From LH-M37 sp032251315 (lineage in GTDB: Bacteria; Pseudomonadota; Gammaproteobacteria; SZUA-229), in the NCBI GenBank assembly GCA_032251315.1, contig JAVVEE010000003.1, positions 1-64,000 of the forward strand: a DNA stretch of 64,000 bases, given 5' to 3'. The notes below the pieces were generated by a model. That model did no database searches, had not been told where the DNA came from, and worked only from the letters and a program-made list of their open reading frames with translations. The position numbers and the translations under genes are program-made. Positions 40,935 to 48,467 of the stretch are shown one piece after another (position 1 is the first letter of the stretch; each line of letters begins with the position of its first letter).

Positions 40935-42008
40935 ATGAAACGTCGTGACTTTATAAAAACCGCCGCCCTCGGCAGTGTCGCCGCCGGCGCATTTACCGCG
41001 CCCGCCATCGCCGAAGAGAAGAAAACCATAGAGTGGAAAATGGTCACCACCTGGCCGAAAAACTTTCCCATCCTCGGCACCAGCGCCAACAAACTGGCCG
41101 AAGTCATCGAAGAGATGTCCGGCGGGCGCATCAAGATCAAAGTCTACGGCGGTGGTGAACTGGTGCCCGCCATGGAAGTGTTCGACGCAGTCTCGCGCGG
41201 CACCGCGCAAATGGGCCACGGCTCTGCCTACTACTGGAAAGGCAAAGTCGAAGAGGCGCAGTTTTTCTCCACCGTCCCCTTCGGCCTCAACGCCCAGGAA
41301 ATGAACGCCTGGCTGTATCACGGCGGCGGCATGGAGCTGTGGACCGAAACCTACGAACCTTTTGGCGTCGTTCCTGCCGCTGCCGGCAACACCATGGTGC
41401 AGATGGCCGGCTGGTTCAACAAAGAGATCAACAGCGTTGAAGACCTGAAAGGCTTGAAAATGCGCATCCCCGGCCTCGGCGGCGAAGTGCTGCGCCGCGC
41501 CGGCGGCACCCCGGTCAACCTGTCCGGTGCCGAACTCTTCACCTCCCTGAAATCCGGCGCCATCGACGCCACCGAATGGGTCGGCCCCTACAACGACCTC
41601 GCCTTCGGTTTTTACAAAGCCGCCAAATACTACTACTACCCCGGCTGGCACGAACCCGGCACCACCCTCGAAGCCATCATCAACAAAGAAGCGCTGGAAT
41701 CCTTACCGAAAGATTTACAGAGCATCGTCATGAACGCCTGCAAAGTCGTGAATCAGGACATGTCCACCGAATTCACCGCAAAAAACAACGCCGCCCTCGA
41801 CACCCTCATCAACAAACACAACGTCGATGTCCGCCGCCTGCCCGATGACGTGCTGGAAAAACTAAAAGCCCTGTCCGACGAAGTCGTGCTGGAACTGGCG
41901 GGTAAAAATCCAGCGGCAAAACGGATTTATGAATCCTATGCCAAGTTTCGTAAGCAGGTGATTGCCTGGGATGATATTTCGGAGAGGGAGTATTTGAATA
42001 TAAGGTAG
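40935..42008 (+). CDS. TRAP transporter substrate-binding protein, Tat-exported
   Basis: 357 aa DctP/TakP-family periplasmic receptor. The twin-arginine signal MKRRDFIKTAALGSVAAG has RRDFIK. The mature protein has KMVTTWPKNFPILGTSANKL and the family motif LKGLKMRIPG. The closest known type binds 2-oxo or other carboxylic acids. No DctQ or DctM permease gene is adjacent, so it either serves a distant permease or works as an orphan. AAGGA precedes the ATG, and a small CCGCC/GGCGG hairpin lies in the leader. Confidence 0.9.
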   Translation: MKRRDFIKTAALGSVAAGAFTAPAIAEEKKTIEWKMVTTWPKNFPILGTSANKLAEVIEEMSGGRIKIKVYGGGELVPAMEVFDAVSRGTAQMGHGSAYYWKGKVEEAQFFSTVPFGLNAQEMNAWLYHGGGMELWTETYEPFGVVPAAAGNTMVQMAGWFNKEINSVEDLKGLKMRIPGLGGEVLRRAGGTPVNLSGAELFTSLKSGAIDATEWVGPYNDLAFGFYKAAKYYYYPGWHEPGTTLEAIINKEALESLPKDLQSIVMNACKVVNQDMSTEFTAKNNAALDTLINKHNVDVRRLPDDVLEKLKALSDEVVLELAGKNPAAKRIYESYAKFRKQVIAWDDISEREYLNIR

Positions 42009-42419
42009 CACTGTGAAGGCTTGCTGGCATGGCGATACATTTGTCAGGAATAGATTTGAACAGCTGTTTTATGGCAAACCCTATAAAGCGTAAAGCAGGA
42101 AGTAGCCCATGTCAGAGATTCTGCTTTCCTGTAGGTGCGAATTCATTCGCACATAACACATTCATTTGGCTCCGTTGTTCGAGTAAATTTGAACCGTTCA
42201 AATCTCTCACTCCCAGGGCATAGGTACGATATCAAAGTCAAAAGCGACGCCTGTTTTGAAATGAGATTAAAAACAAAACCTTGCCTTGCTAGATGGAATG
42301 GCGTAAAAAACACATGAGCTTCAAAAAAACACAGGGTATCGGGGATAGGCAGATAGAAATCTGTCTATCACAGTAAAGCCGGACTTCTGTTAATACACTG
42401 TTAAGCACAAGGAAAATAA
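42009..42419. other. Intergenic stretch at the left border of the AT-rich accessory region
   Basis: No convincing gene. It contains a perfect 8-bp-arm palindrome GTGCGAAT-TC-ATTCGCAC (42135-42152), of the dispersed type. It also holds the left copy (about 42259-42346) of an imperfect direct repeat whose partner lies at about 42960-43050, beyond the DUF4160/DUF2442 genes. Confidence 0.6.
42259..42346 (+). repeat. Left copy of an imperfect ~85-bp direct repeat flanking the DUF4160/DUF2442 pair
   Basis: It shares with 42960-43050 the blocks CGTAAAAAAC and CACAGGGTATCGGGGA, plus a looser AT-rich stretch before them (aaat..att.aaaa.aaaa.cttgc). I judge identity by eye at roughly 70%. Confidence 0.6.
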
Positions 42420-42659
42420 ATGAGTCCTACGGTATTCAGAGAGAAGGGATATAGGTTCTTCTTTTTTTCGCGAGAAGAACCACGAATGCATGTTCACGTG
42501 GTATCAGCTGACGGCGAAGCGAAGTTCTGGCTTGAGCCGGAGCTTCAGTTTGCAAAATCCTACCGTTATAATCGACATCAGCTGAAAGAAATCGAATCAC
42601 TTATTGAGGAACACTATCATGAGCTTATCAGCGCATGGCAACGCTACTTCAGCGGTTGA
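42420..42659 (+). CDS. DUF4160 domain-containing protein
   Basis: 79 aa. MSPTVFREKGYRFFFFSREEPRMHVHV is the family N terminus, followed by GEAKFWLEPELQFAKSYRY and ESLIEEHYHELISAWQRYF. DUF4160 genes very often sit directly before a DUF2442 gene, as here, with a 41-base overlap. Such pairs have been proposed as toxin-antitoxin-like modules, but I know of no firm activity. Mobile, AT-rich surroundings. Confidence 0.85.
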   Translation: MSPTVFREKGYRFFFFSREEPRMHVHVVSADGEAKFWLEPELQFAKSYRYNRHQLKEIESLIEEHYHELISAWQRYFSG

Positions 42660-42885
42660 AGTAACAAATATTTCCAGCCATGGAATCTGGTTGCTGGCAC
42701 ACGAACAAGAGCTGTTCATGCCGTACGACGAGTTTCCGTGGTTTAAGGATCAGACAATAAAAGTAATTATGAATGTCGAGGAACCATCACCCGGTCACTT
42801 TTATTGGCCCGATATTGATGTCGATCTCACGCAGGAAATAATCGAGCATCCGGAACGGTTTCCAAATAAGGCCAGAAACACATGA
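42619..42885 (+). CDS. DUF2442 domain-containing protein
   Basis: 88 aa from the ATG at 42619, preceded by GAGGAA. Family features are VTNISSHGIWLLAHEQELFMPY, FPWFKDQTIKVIMNVE and FYWPDIDVDLTQEIIEHPE. It overlaps the end of DUF4160, so the two are translationally coupled. The second gene of this kind of pair is usually taken as the DNA-binding or neutralising partner; that is inference. Confidence 0.85.
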   Translation: MSLSAHGNATSAVEVTNISSHGIWLLAHEQELFMPYDEFPWFKDQTIKVIMNVEEPSPGHFYWPDIDVDLTQEIIEHPERFPNKARNT

Positions 42886-42959
42886 TGATGTATGGTCTTT
42901 GGAGCAGAGTTGTTTGTTATATCGAAGAGCATTGTATTTTTACTCTGACCCCAAACATC

Positions 42960-43050
42960 AAATCAAATTCAAAAGAAAAACTTGCGTTCCTAATGGCAAT
43001 AACGTAAAAAACTACATTCACATCAAAACAGCACAGGGTATCGGGGAGAG
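42960..43050 (+). repeat. Right copy of the imperfect direct repeat flanking the DUF4160/DUF2442 pair
   Basis: Partner of 42259-42346. The best block is CACAGGGTATCGGGGA at about 43031-43046, preceded by ACGTAAAAAAC. A CTCTGACCCC motif just upstream (about 42942-42951) is typical of degraded mobile-element DNA. Confidence 0.6.
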
Positions 43051-43150
43051 TGTGACGTTGGACAATCCAAAAAAATCAATTGCCTCAGAGTATTGCAGTT
43101 AAGTATTAACTCGGCCCTGCTAAATATAATTAAAAAATGAGGTCAACAAC

Positions 43151-44515
43151 ATGAAACGTCCAGAGTACTTATCTTCCGGAGAGATAGCTCGTCTCATCCC
43201 TGTCGCTATAAAGCCTGAACTGCGTAACACCTGTGTAACTGGTGCGATGTTAATGTCTGTTGATGAATTTGCTGAAGCATTGCTCTCGCCACTTGGCGCA
43301 CCGACAGGGAAGCGTGCAAAAGTACAAGTATGGGTTGAACCGGTTTTCCGATCAAAGAATAACGACAATAAAGACCGGCCAGATGCTTTAATTATTGTGG
43401 ATAATGGTCGCAGGGTATGGCGAGCGTTAGTAGAAGCAAAAGCAAAGAATGTTGATCTTAATTCTGGACAGATCGAGCGCTACCTTGATATTGCAAAGGA
43501 ACATGGAATAGACGCTGTTTTAACTTTATCCAATCAGTTTGTAGCAACACCAACACAGCCTCCCTGTGAAATTAATCGACAATCGTTAAAGAAAGCATTT
43601 CTATATCACTGGTCGTGGTCATATTTGAAAACAGAAGCAAAAATACAGCTCTCGAAAAGTTCAGTCTCCGACCCAGATCAGGCTTATATGCTAAATGAGT
43701 TTGTGCGATACCTGGAACATGACTCAGCCGGAATCAGCGAATTTGACCAGATGGGTAAGGAGTGGGTTGAGGCTTGTAAGCTTTATTTCGCAAAATCAAA
43801 ATTTGATAAGTATTCGCCACTTGGTGCTGCGGTAGTCAGTGACTGGGATGAGCTCATGCGATGTACCGCCCTTTTAATGAGCAGACAGTTGGAGACCAAT
43901 GTAACTACTGTCCTCACAGCTAAGGAACGAAAAAGTCCAAGTGACCGTCTAAAATGGCTGCAAAGCTCCTTTATTCAAACCGGAGTCCTTGAAAGCCGAC
44001 TTGAAGTGCCAGATGCAGCATCTCACATTTCAATTGAAGCTGATCTTACGAGGCGCTCTGTAACAATTTCAATGTCCGTTGATGCTCCACGAGATAAAAA
44101 GAGGGCTACAGCAACAGTTACATGGCTTTTAAAGCAGCTAGCAAAAACTGAACATGGAAGTATTATGGTCGTAGCTAAGTGGCCAGGACGTACGCAAGAT
44201 ACTTGTGCAGACCTCTCTATGATCAGAGAAGATATTGATGCGTTAGTTATAGATCGAAAAGGACAGATTCCTAGAGCATTTGAGATAAAGTCTGTTTCAG
44301 ACCTGGGTGGAAAATTTACACAACGTCGTAACTTTGTACCAGAGTTAGTTTCTTGTGTTACCAAATACTACAATGCGGTTGGACAGCATGTTGTTCCATG
44401 GCAAGCCCCCCCACCGAAACCAAAAAATTTAGCACCTGTGGAGATAGTTGAAGATATAATTTCAGACCCAATTTTTTTGGCAGAAAATGATGTTGAACCT
44501 AGTGGACAAGAATAA
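43151..44515 (+). CDS. Hypothetical protein with PD-(D/E)XK nuclease-like N-terminal region
   Basis: 454 aa cytoplasmic protein. Residues ~60-130 carry a restriction-endonuclease-like pattern: an Asp in KDRPDALIIVDNG, then VEAKAK (ExK) and a helix QIERYLDIAKEHG. Related proteins of this length are widespread, usually uncharacterised or labelled stress response protein. A second AFEIKSVSDLGGKF segment near residue 380 may be another ExK-like element. The gene is AT-rich, has AT-rich flanks and lies in a repeat-dense island, which suggests acquisition. A defence role is possible but unproven. Confidence 0.75.
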   Translation: MKRPEYLSSGEIARLIPVAIKPELRNTCVTGAMLMSVDEFAEALLSPLGAPTGKRAKVQVWVEPVFRSKNNDNKDRPDALIIVDNGRRVWRALVEAKAKNVDLNSGQIERYLDIAKEHGIDAVLTLSNQFVATPTQPPCEINRQSLKKAFLYHWSWSYLKTEAKIQLSKSSVSDPDQAYMLNEFVRYLEHDSAGISEFDQMGKEWVEACKLYFAKSKFDKYSPLGAAVVSDWDELMRCTALLMSRQLETNVTTVLTAKERKSPSDRLKWLQSSFIQTGVLESRLEVPDAASHISIEADLTRRSVTISMSVDAPRDKKRATATVTWLLKQLAKTEHGSIMVVAKWPGRTQDTCADLSMIREDIDALVIDRKGQIPRAFEIKSVSDLGGKFTQRRNFVPELVSCVTKYYNAVGQHVVPWQAPPPKPKNLAPVEIVEDIISDPIFLAENDVEPSGQE

Positions 44516-44983
44516 AGTGGTTCAATGGGGTCACGCGATTGAAGTTAATTCTATTCATGCTATTCATGGGGTCAGGTCTTTCCATGCAATATTCACTATT
44601 TTTCCGCAAAAGAAAGTCGCACGCTAGTGGATGCGCGAACCCATTACCCATAATGCTGAGAATTCTTAAGAAGATAAACAATCGCGCAGCTGATGCAAGA
44701 TATTAAATTTTTTGTGCATTTTAGCATTTGTTGGAGATCGTGCCTCACCGCCAACCTACTTTAAAGTTGTGCTCAGAACCGTAGTATGAAGTATTGCTCT
44801 ACACGTTTCATTCGGCGTAATGCGCGGTGCTTATTACGCCCTACGAGCTATAAAATTGCCTGCCAGCAGATAGGGTATTGGATTCAGATTAAGGGTGCGA
44901 CAATGCATTTCCTGCTAAGATCGAAGATAGACAGGGTTATATAAGACTGGAAATGAGCGAATTAATAATTTTGAGGTTTCATT
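44516..44983. other. Repeat-rich non-coding stretch
   Basis: No credible gene. It contains GGGGTCAGGTCTTT (near 44570), of the dispersed REP/insertion-remnant type. It also has a palindrome GGCGTAAT (44814-44821) / ATTACGCC (44833-44840) resembling common gammaproteobacterial intergenic repeats. The final 60 bases lead into the CBS gene. Confidence 0.55.
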
Positions 44984-45436
44984 ATGTTAGTTAAAGATAT
45001 CATGACAACGAGTTTACGTACTGTTACATCCGACAAAAAGCTGGGAGAAGTAGTATCTCTTATGTGTGTGTATCGATACAGTGGAATACCTGTTGTTGAT
45101 GATGGCAAGCTGGTGGGTACGGTATCCGAGAGCGATGTGCTGGGTAAAATGTTTCCAAAGCTCGAGGATCTAATGGATAGCATGTCTTCTGTTGATTACG
45201 AGGCATTGATGAAACAGTACGGAAATGTGGTGAACATACAGGTTAAGGATGTGATGACGCCAACGGTGATTACCGTCAGACCGGAGATGCATATTTTGCA
45301 GGCTGCTTCGGTGATGTGTGGCAGAAAGTTCCGTCGTATTCCTGTAGCGTTAGGAGACGAGCTGGTTGGTATGCTGAGCATGGGTGATGTGCATAAGGCT
45401 ATCTTCCAGAACACTGTGGCGACGAAGCTTTCATAG
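44984..45436 (+). CDS. CBS-domain pair protein
   Basis: 150 aa made of two CBS domains and nothing else. The first (~3-60) has VKDIMTTSLRTVTSDKKLGE and YSGIPVVDDGKLVGTVSESDVL. The second (~85-145) has VKDVMTPTVITVRPEMHI and FRRIPVALGDELVGMLSMGDV. CBS pairs bind adenine nucleotides and act as energy sensors, usually in a partner protein; here the target is unknown. AGGTTTC lies just before the ATG. Confidence 0.88.
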   Translation: MLVKDIMTTSLRTVTSDKKLGEVVSLMCVYRYSGIPVVDDGKLVGTVSESDVLGKMFPKLEDLMDSMSSVDYEALMKQYGNVVNIQVKDVMTPTVITVRPEMHILQAASVMCGRKFRRIPVALGDELVGMLSMGDVHKAIFQNTVATKLS

Positions 45437-45781
45437 AAGAATGAAAGCAGCGACATAGGCTTCATTGTCAGGATTCGATAATTTTTAAAACAAGTGGTTT
45501 TGCCTTTCGATTTTGTTGCGGGTTAAAAAGTGATTTTGAGAAATGTTATGAACTATTACCGTGCGAACAGTGGAGCGGTCTGGTAGAAAAATAACTGCTC
45601 TTATTCACCATCGTTCCCACGCTCCAGCGTGGAATGCAGCCCCGGACGCTGCGTTATCACGCCGGAGCGTGGGAACGATGCAACTATGGCGAATATAGTT
45701 TGATCCGAGCACGCTTTATTTAAAGAATCATCGCTAAAAAGTACGCATTTTAGTGTAGCGTTATATGTTTAAATTTGAGTC
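45437..45781. other. Non-coding stretch with a long palindromic repeat
   Basis: Holds the 72-bp palindromic element at 45609-45680. Otherwise no gene or promoter that I can support. Confidence 0.5.
45609..45680. repeat. Palindromic intergenic repeat (17-bp perfect arms)
   Basis: Arms CATCGTTCCCACGCTCC (45609-45625) and its exact complement (45664-45680) bracket a 38-base centre. The type CGTTCCCACGCTC...GAGCGTGGGAACG is a common dispersed repeat in gammaproteobacterial genomes. A shorter related palindrome CACGCTGCAGCGTG lies near 46237. Confidence 0.8.
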
Positions 45782-46132
45782 ATGAAAATTTTTATCAAGC
45801 GCGTGTATGATGATCCAAATGCAAAAGATGGGTTGAGGATTCTGGTTGATCGACTTTGGCCGAGAGGGTTGTCAAAAGAGAATGCGCAGGTTGATGTCTG
45901 GCTCAAATCGGTTGCTCCCTCCAATGAACTTCGCAAATGGTATCAGCATGATGTTCAAAAATGGCCGGAGTTTAAGCAAAGATACTTTGCTGAGCTCGAT
46001 GCAGCCCCTGAAGCTGTAGATGAGTTGCTGGGTTATGTCAAAAAACTCAATGTCACTTTCATGTATGCAGCCAAAGAACCGAAGCATAATAATGCCGTGG
46101 CTTTAAAAGAGTATATAAACTCAATTTTGTAA
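45782..46132 (+). CDS. DUF488 family protein
   Basis: 116 aa. The family signature is [30 protein letters not shown], followed by [18 protein letters not shown] and [20 protein letters not shown]. No function is established for the family. It is AT-rich like its neighbours and sits between two palindromic repeats. Confidence 0.88.
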   Translation: MKIFIKRVYDDPNAKDGLRILVDRLWPRGLSKENAQVDVWLKSVAPSNELRKWYQHDVQKWPEFKQRYFAELDAAPEAVDELLGYVKKLNVTFMYAAKEPKHNNAVALKEYINSIL

Positions 46133-46355
46133 CAGCGTTCCATGGGCGTAAAATTTCACCGCAGGGTACGCCGAAATATGCATACATAAACCTGAATGTG
46201 TTTTGAACTGATTGTTCAAAAGCTAAAAAGGCAAGACACGCTGCAGCGTGAGAACGATACAACGATATACTTCCTGTTGTCAGTTTAGTTGCCATACAGA
46301 CCCCTCACCAATACCAGAAAGCCCTACTGTTTTTCCCCGTGCGTTTTAATCAGCA

Positions 46356-48380
46356 TTAAACAAGGTCACGCGCAATATCACGCGACCAGTTGCGCGAGTA
46401 AACCCGGACTTCGCCTTCGTAGGCATCCAGTTCGGCGTAGATGTGGAAATGGGTGGCATCGGCTGTCAGCACGGTGCGGGTGGTGGTACGCACGAACCAG
46501 TCACCGCGATGGAAGGTGCGTTCGGTGCGTGTTTCCGCCCGGGGTGAGGCGAAGTCATCATTCTGAGAGGTATACCAGTTCCAGATGCCATCACTAACTT
46601 CCAGGTCGAGTTCCTCGAAATAGTAAGTACCTTCGTCCTTGATGATCTCCAGGATGGATTCATCTGCCGCCAGATCACGGTGTACCAGCCAGTTGTGATG
46701 CGCCGGTCGGCGTTGCTCCACGCGGGGCGGCGGCGCGCCTTCGGCGGCTTCGAAAGAGACCTGCGTGTCGATTTCCCGCGACTGGTGCAGTGGCAGCAGA
46801 AGCGTGCTGTTCCGGGTGAAAATGTCGAGTTTGACCGACTGCGGCGATGGCCAGGCCAGCGCCCAATAAGAGGTCGAAAGCGAGAGCCGGATACGGTGGC
46901 CGGCGGGGAAAGTCTGGGCCACGTGGTTAAGATTGACGCGCACCCGATAGCGTCGCCCCGGCTCCAGCGCTTCCGGCTCGGCATGGCCGTCGCGGTGGGT
47001 GAGGTTGAGCAGGCCGTAGGTGACGCGGGTGGCCTTGCCGTCGGGGGCGACATCGGAGAGCCGCGCTGCCACCATCGCCACCGGCCGATTGGCGCTTAGC
47101 TCCAGTTCCACCACCGCGGCGCCGAGGATCTCGAGCGTTTCATGCAGAGGCGGAGTTTCAAAGACCAGGGCGCCACCATCCTCTTCGCGCTGATCGTGGG
47201 GCAGGTCGGGGGCGGCGGTGTAGGAGCACCATTTGCCGGCGAAAAGGCCGACGCTGAGCGGGGACTGTATTGACTGCATGCCTTCATCAGGGAGACCCGT
47301 CTGTTCCGACAGGGTCAGGCGATGGGGAGCAAGAAACAAAGTACACCAATCTGGCTCGTGCGGCGGCCAAACCGGCTCGGCGACCCAGTGTCCGGGACGG
47401 CATTCATAGCGTGTGGTCGGGGGTATCGAATCCAGCATCCAGGCGCGCAGCATAGGTTCGGCCATGATGCCGGTATCGGCATCCTTGAGCCAGTGATCCC
47501 ACCAGCGCAACGCTTCCTGCAGGAAACCGATAGCCGGGCCCGGGCGCCCGAGGTGTGGATAGCGGTGGCCCCACGGCCCGATGAGTCCCAGACGCGGGAC
47601 TTCCAGATGATCCAGCAGCCGGAAGATGGCGTTGGTGTAGCCATCAGCCCAGCCACCTACCACCATCACCGGGCACTGGATGGCGGCATAGTCCTCGGAG
47701 ACTGAGCCGTGCTGCCAATAGGCATCGCGGCGCTGGTGGCGCAGCCAGATATCCAGCCACAGGCCGCTCCCCTCCAGCCGCTCCAGCCACATCTTCCGCC
47801 ACCTTTCCCCCACCAGTTTGGGATCGGGCGGACAGGTATTGACCGAGAACATGGTAGTCGCCTCGGAGAGGTTGTCGGTAAGCAGGCAACCGCCCATATA
47901 ATGCATGTTATCGAGATAAAGGTCGTCGGTGGAGCAGGCGGTAATGATCGCCTTGAGCTCCGATGGGCGCTGGGCGGCGACCTGCAGGCTGTTGAAGCCC
48001 CCCCAGGAGATCCCCATCATCCCCACCCGGCCGTTGCACCACGGCTGCTCCGCCAGCCAGCGGATGACTGCGACGCCGTCGTCCAGCTCCTGCTGGCGGT
48101 ACTGATCGACCAGCACACCATCGGATTCCCCGGAACCGCGCAGGTCTACACGTACGCAGGCGTAGCCATGACCTGCCAGATAGGCATGGATCTGGGCATC
48201 ACGCCGACGGGTGAAGTCGCGCTTGCGGTAGGGAATGTATTCAAAAATGGCAGGAACGGGATCGTTTTCGGCTCCCACCGGCAGCCAGATTTTCGCGGCC
48301 AGGCGGGCTCCGTCGGGCATCGTGATCAGGGTGTGCTCGATCTCACGAATCGAGCAAGGGAACTCAGTAACTATGTTCAT
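46356..48380 (-). CDS. CocE/NonD family hydrolase (X-Pro dipeptidyl-peptidase type)
   Basis: 674 aa from the ATG at 48380, which has AGGAG 6 bases upstream. The N-terminal alpha/beta-hydrolase domain has RKRDFTRRRDAQIHAYLAG, RGSGESDG, the nucleophile motif GMMGISWGGFNSLQVAA and GPWGHRYPH with the catalytic His. The jelly-roll C-terminal domain (~370-560) has HRIRLSLSTSYWALAWPSPQ. A further ~110 residues form an extra tail. It hydrolyses amide or ester bonds of acyl or peptidyl substrates. It lies 87 bases downstream of the ATP-grasp gene on the same strand and is much more GC-rich than the 42-46 kb genes. Confidence 0.88.
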   Translation of the reverse strand: MNIVTEFPCSIREIEHTLITMPDGARLAAKIWLPVGAENDPVPAIFEYIPYRKRDFTRRRDAQIHAYLAGHGYACVRVDLRGSGESDGVLVDQYRQQELDDGVAVIRWLAEQPWCNGRVGMMGISWGGFNSLQVAAQRPSELKAIITACSTDDLYLDNMHYMGGCLLTDNLSEATTMFSVNTCPPDPKLVGERWRKMWLERLEGSGLWLDIWLRHQRRDAYWQHGSVSEDYAAIQCPVMVVGGWADGYTNAIFRLLDHLEVPRLGLIGPWGHRYPHLGRPGPAIGFLQEALRWWDHWLKDADTGIMAEPMLRAWMLDSIPPTTRYECRPGHWVAEPVWPPHEPDWCTLFLAPHRLTLSEQTGLPDEGMQSIQSPLSVGLFAGKWCSYTAAPDLPHDQREEDGGALVFETPPLHETLEILGAAVVELELSANRPVAMVAARLSDVAPDGKATRVTYGLLNLTHRDGHAEPEALEPGRRYRVRVNLNHVAQTFPAGHRIRLSLSTSYWALAWPSPQSVKLDIFTRNSTLLLPLHQSREIDTQVSFEAAEGAPPPRVEQRRPAHHNWLVHRDLAADESILEIIKDEGTYYFEELDLEVSDGIWNWYTSQNDDFASPRAETRTERTFHRGDWFVRTTTRTVLTADATHFHIYAELDAYEGEVRVYSRNWSRDIARDLV

Positions 48381-48467
48381 TGCCGCTCCTCTGCAAGGAT
48401 GGTGTCGCGGTTCAGATAGCCTGCGGAAACCGGCCACGCTGACGGTGTCTGTGGGGTCGGTAGCGGG

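Noticed and set aside
42484..42500. CACGTG at 42491 considered as a third parS site
   Set aside because: The flanks read TGTTCACGTGGTAT, lacking the full 16-bp match, and it lies 29 kb from the recF sites inside the DUF4160 gene.
44499..44681. 60-codon open frame downstream of the nuclease-like gene (minus strand)
   Set aside because: It covers dispersed-repeat DNA; composition and lack of ribosome site argue against a gene.
45609..45680. CRISPR repeat
   Set aside because: Only one palindrome without a spaced array; no cas genes in the window.
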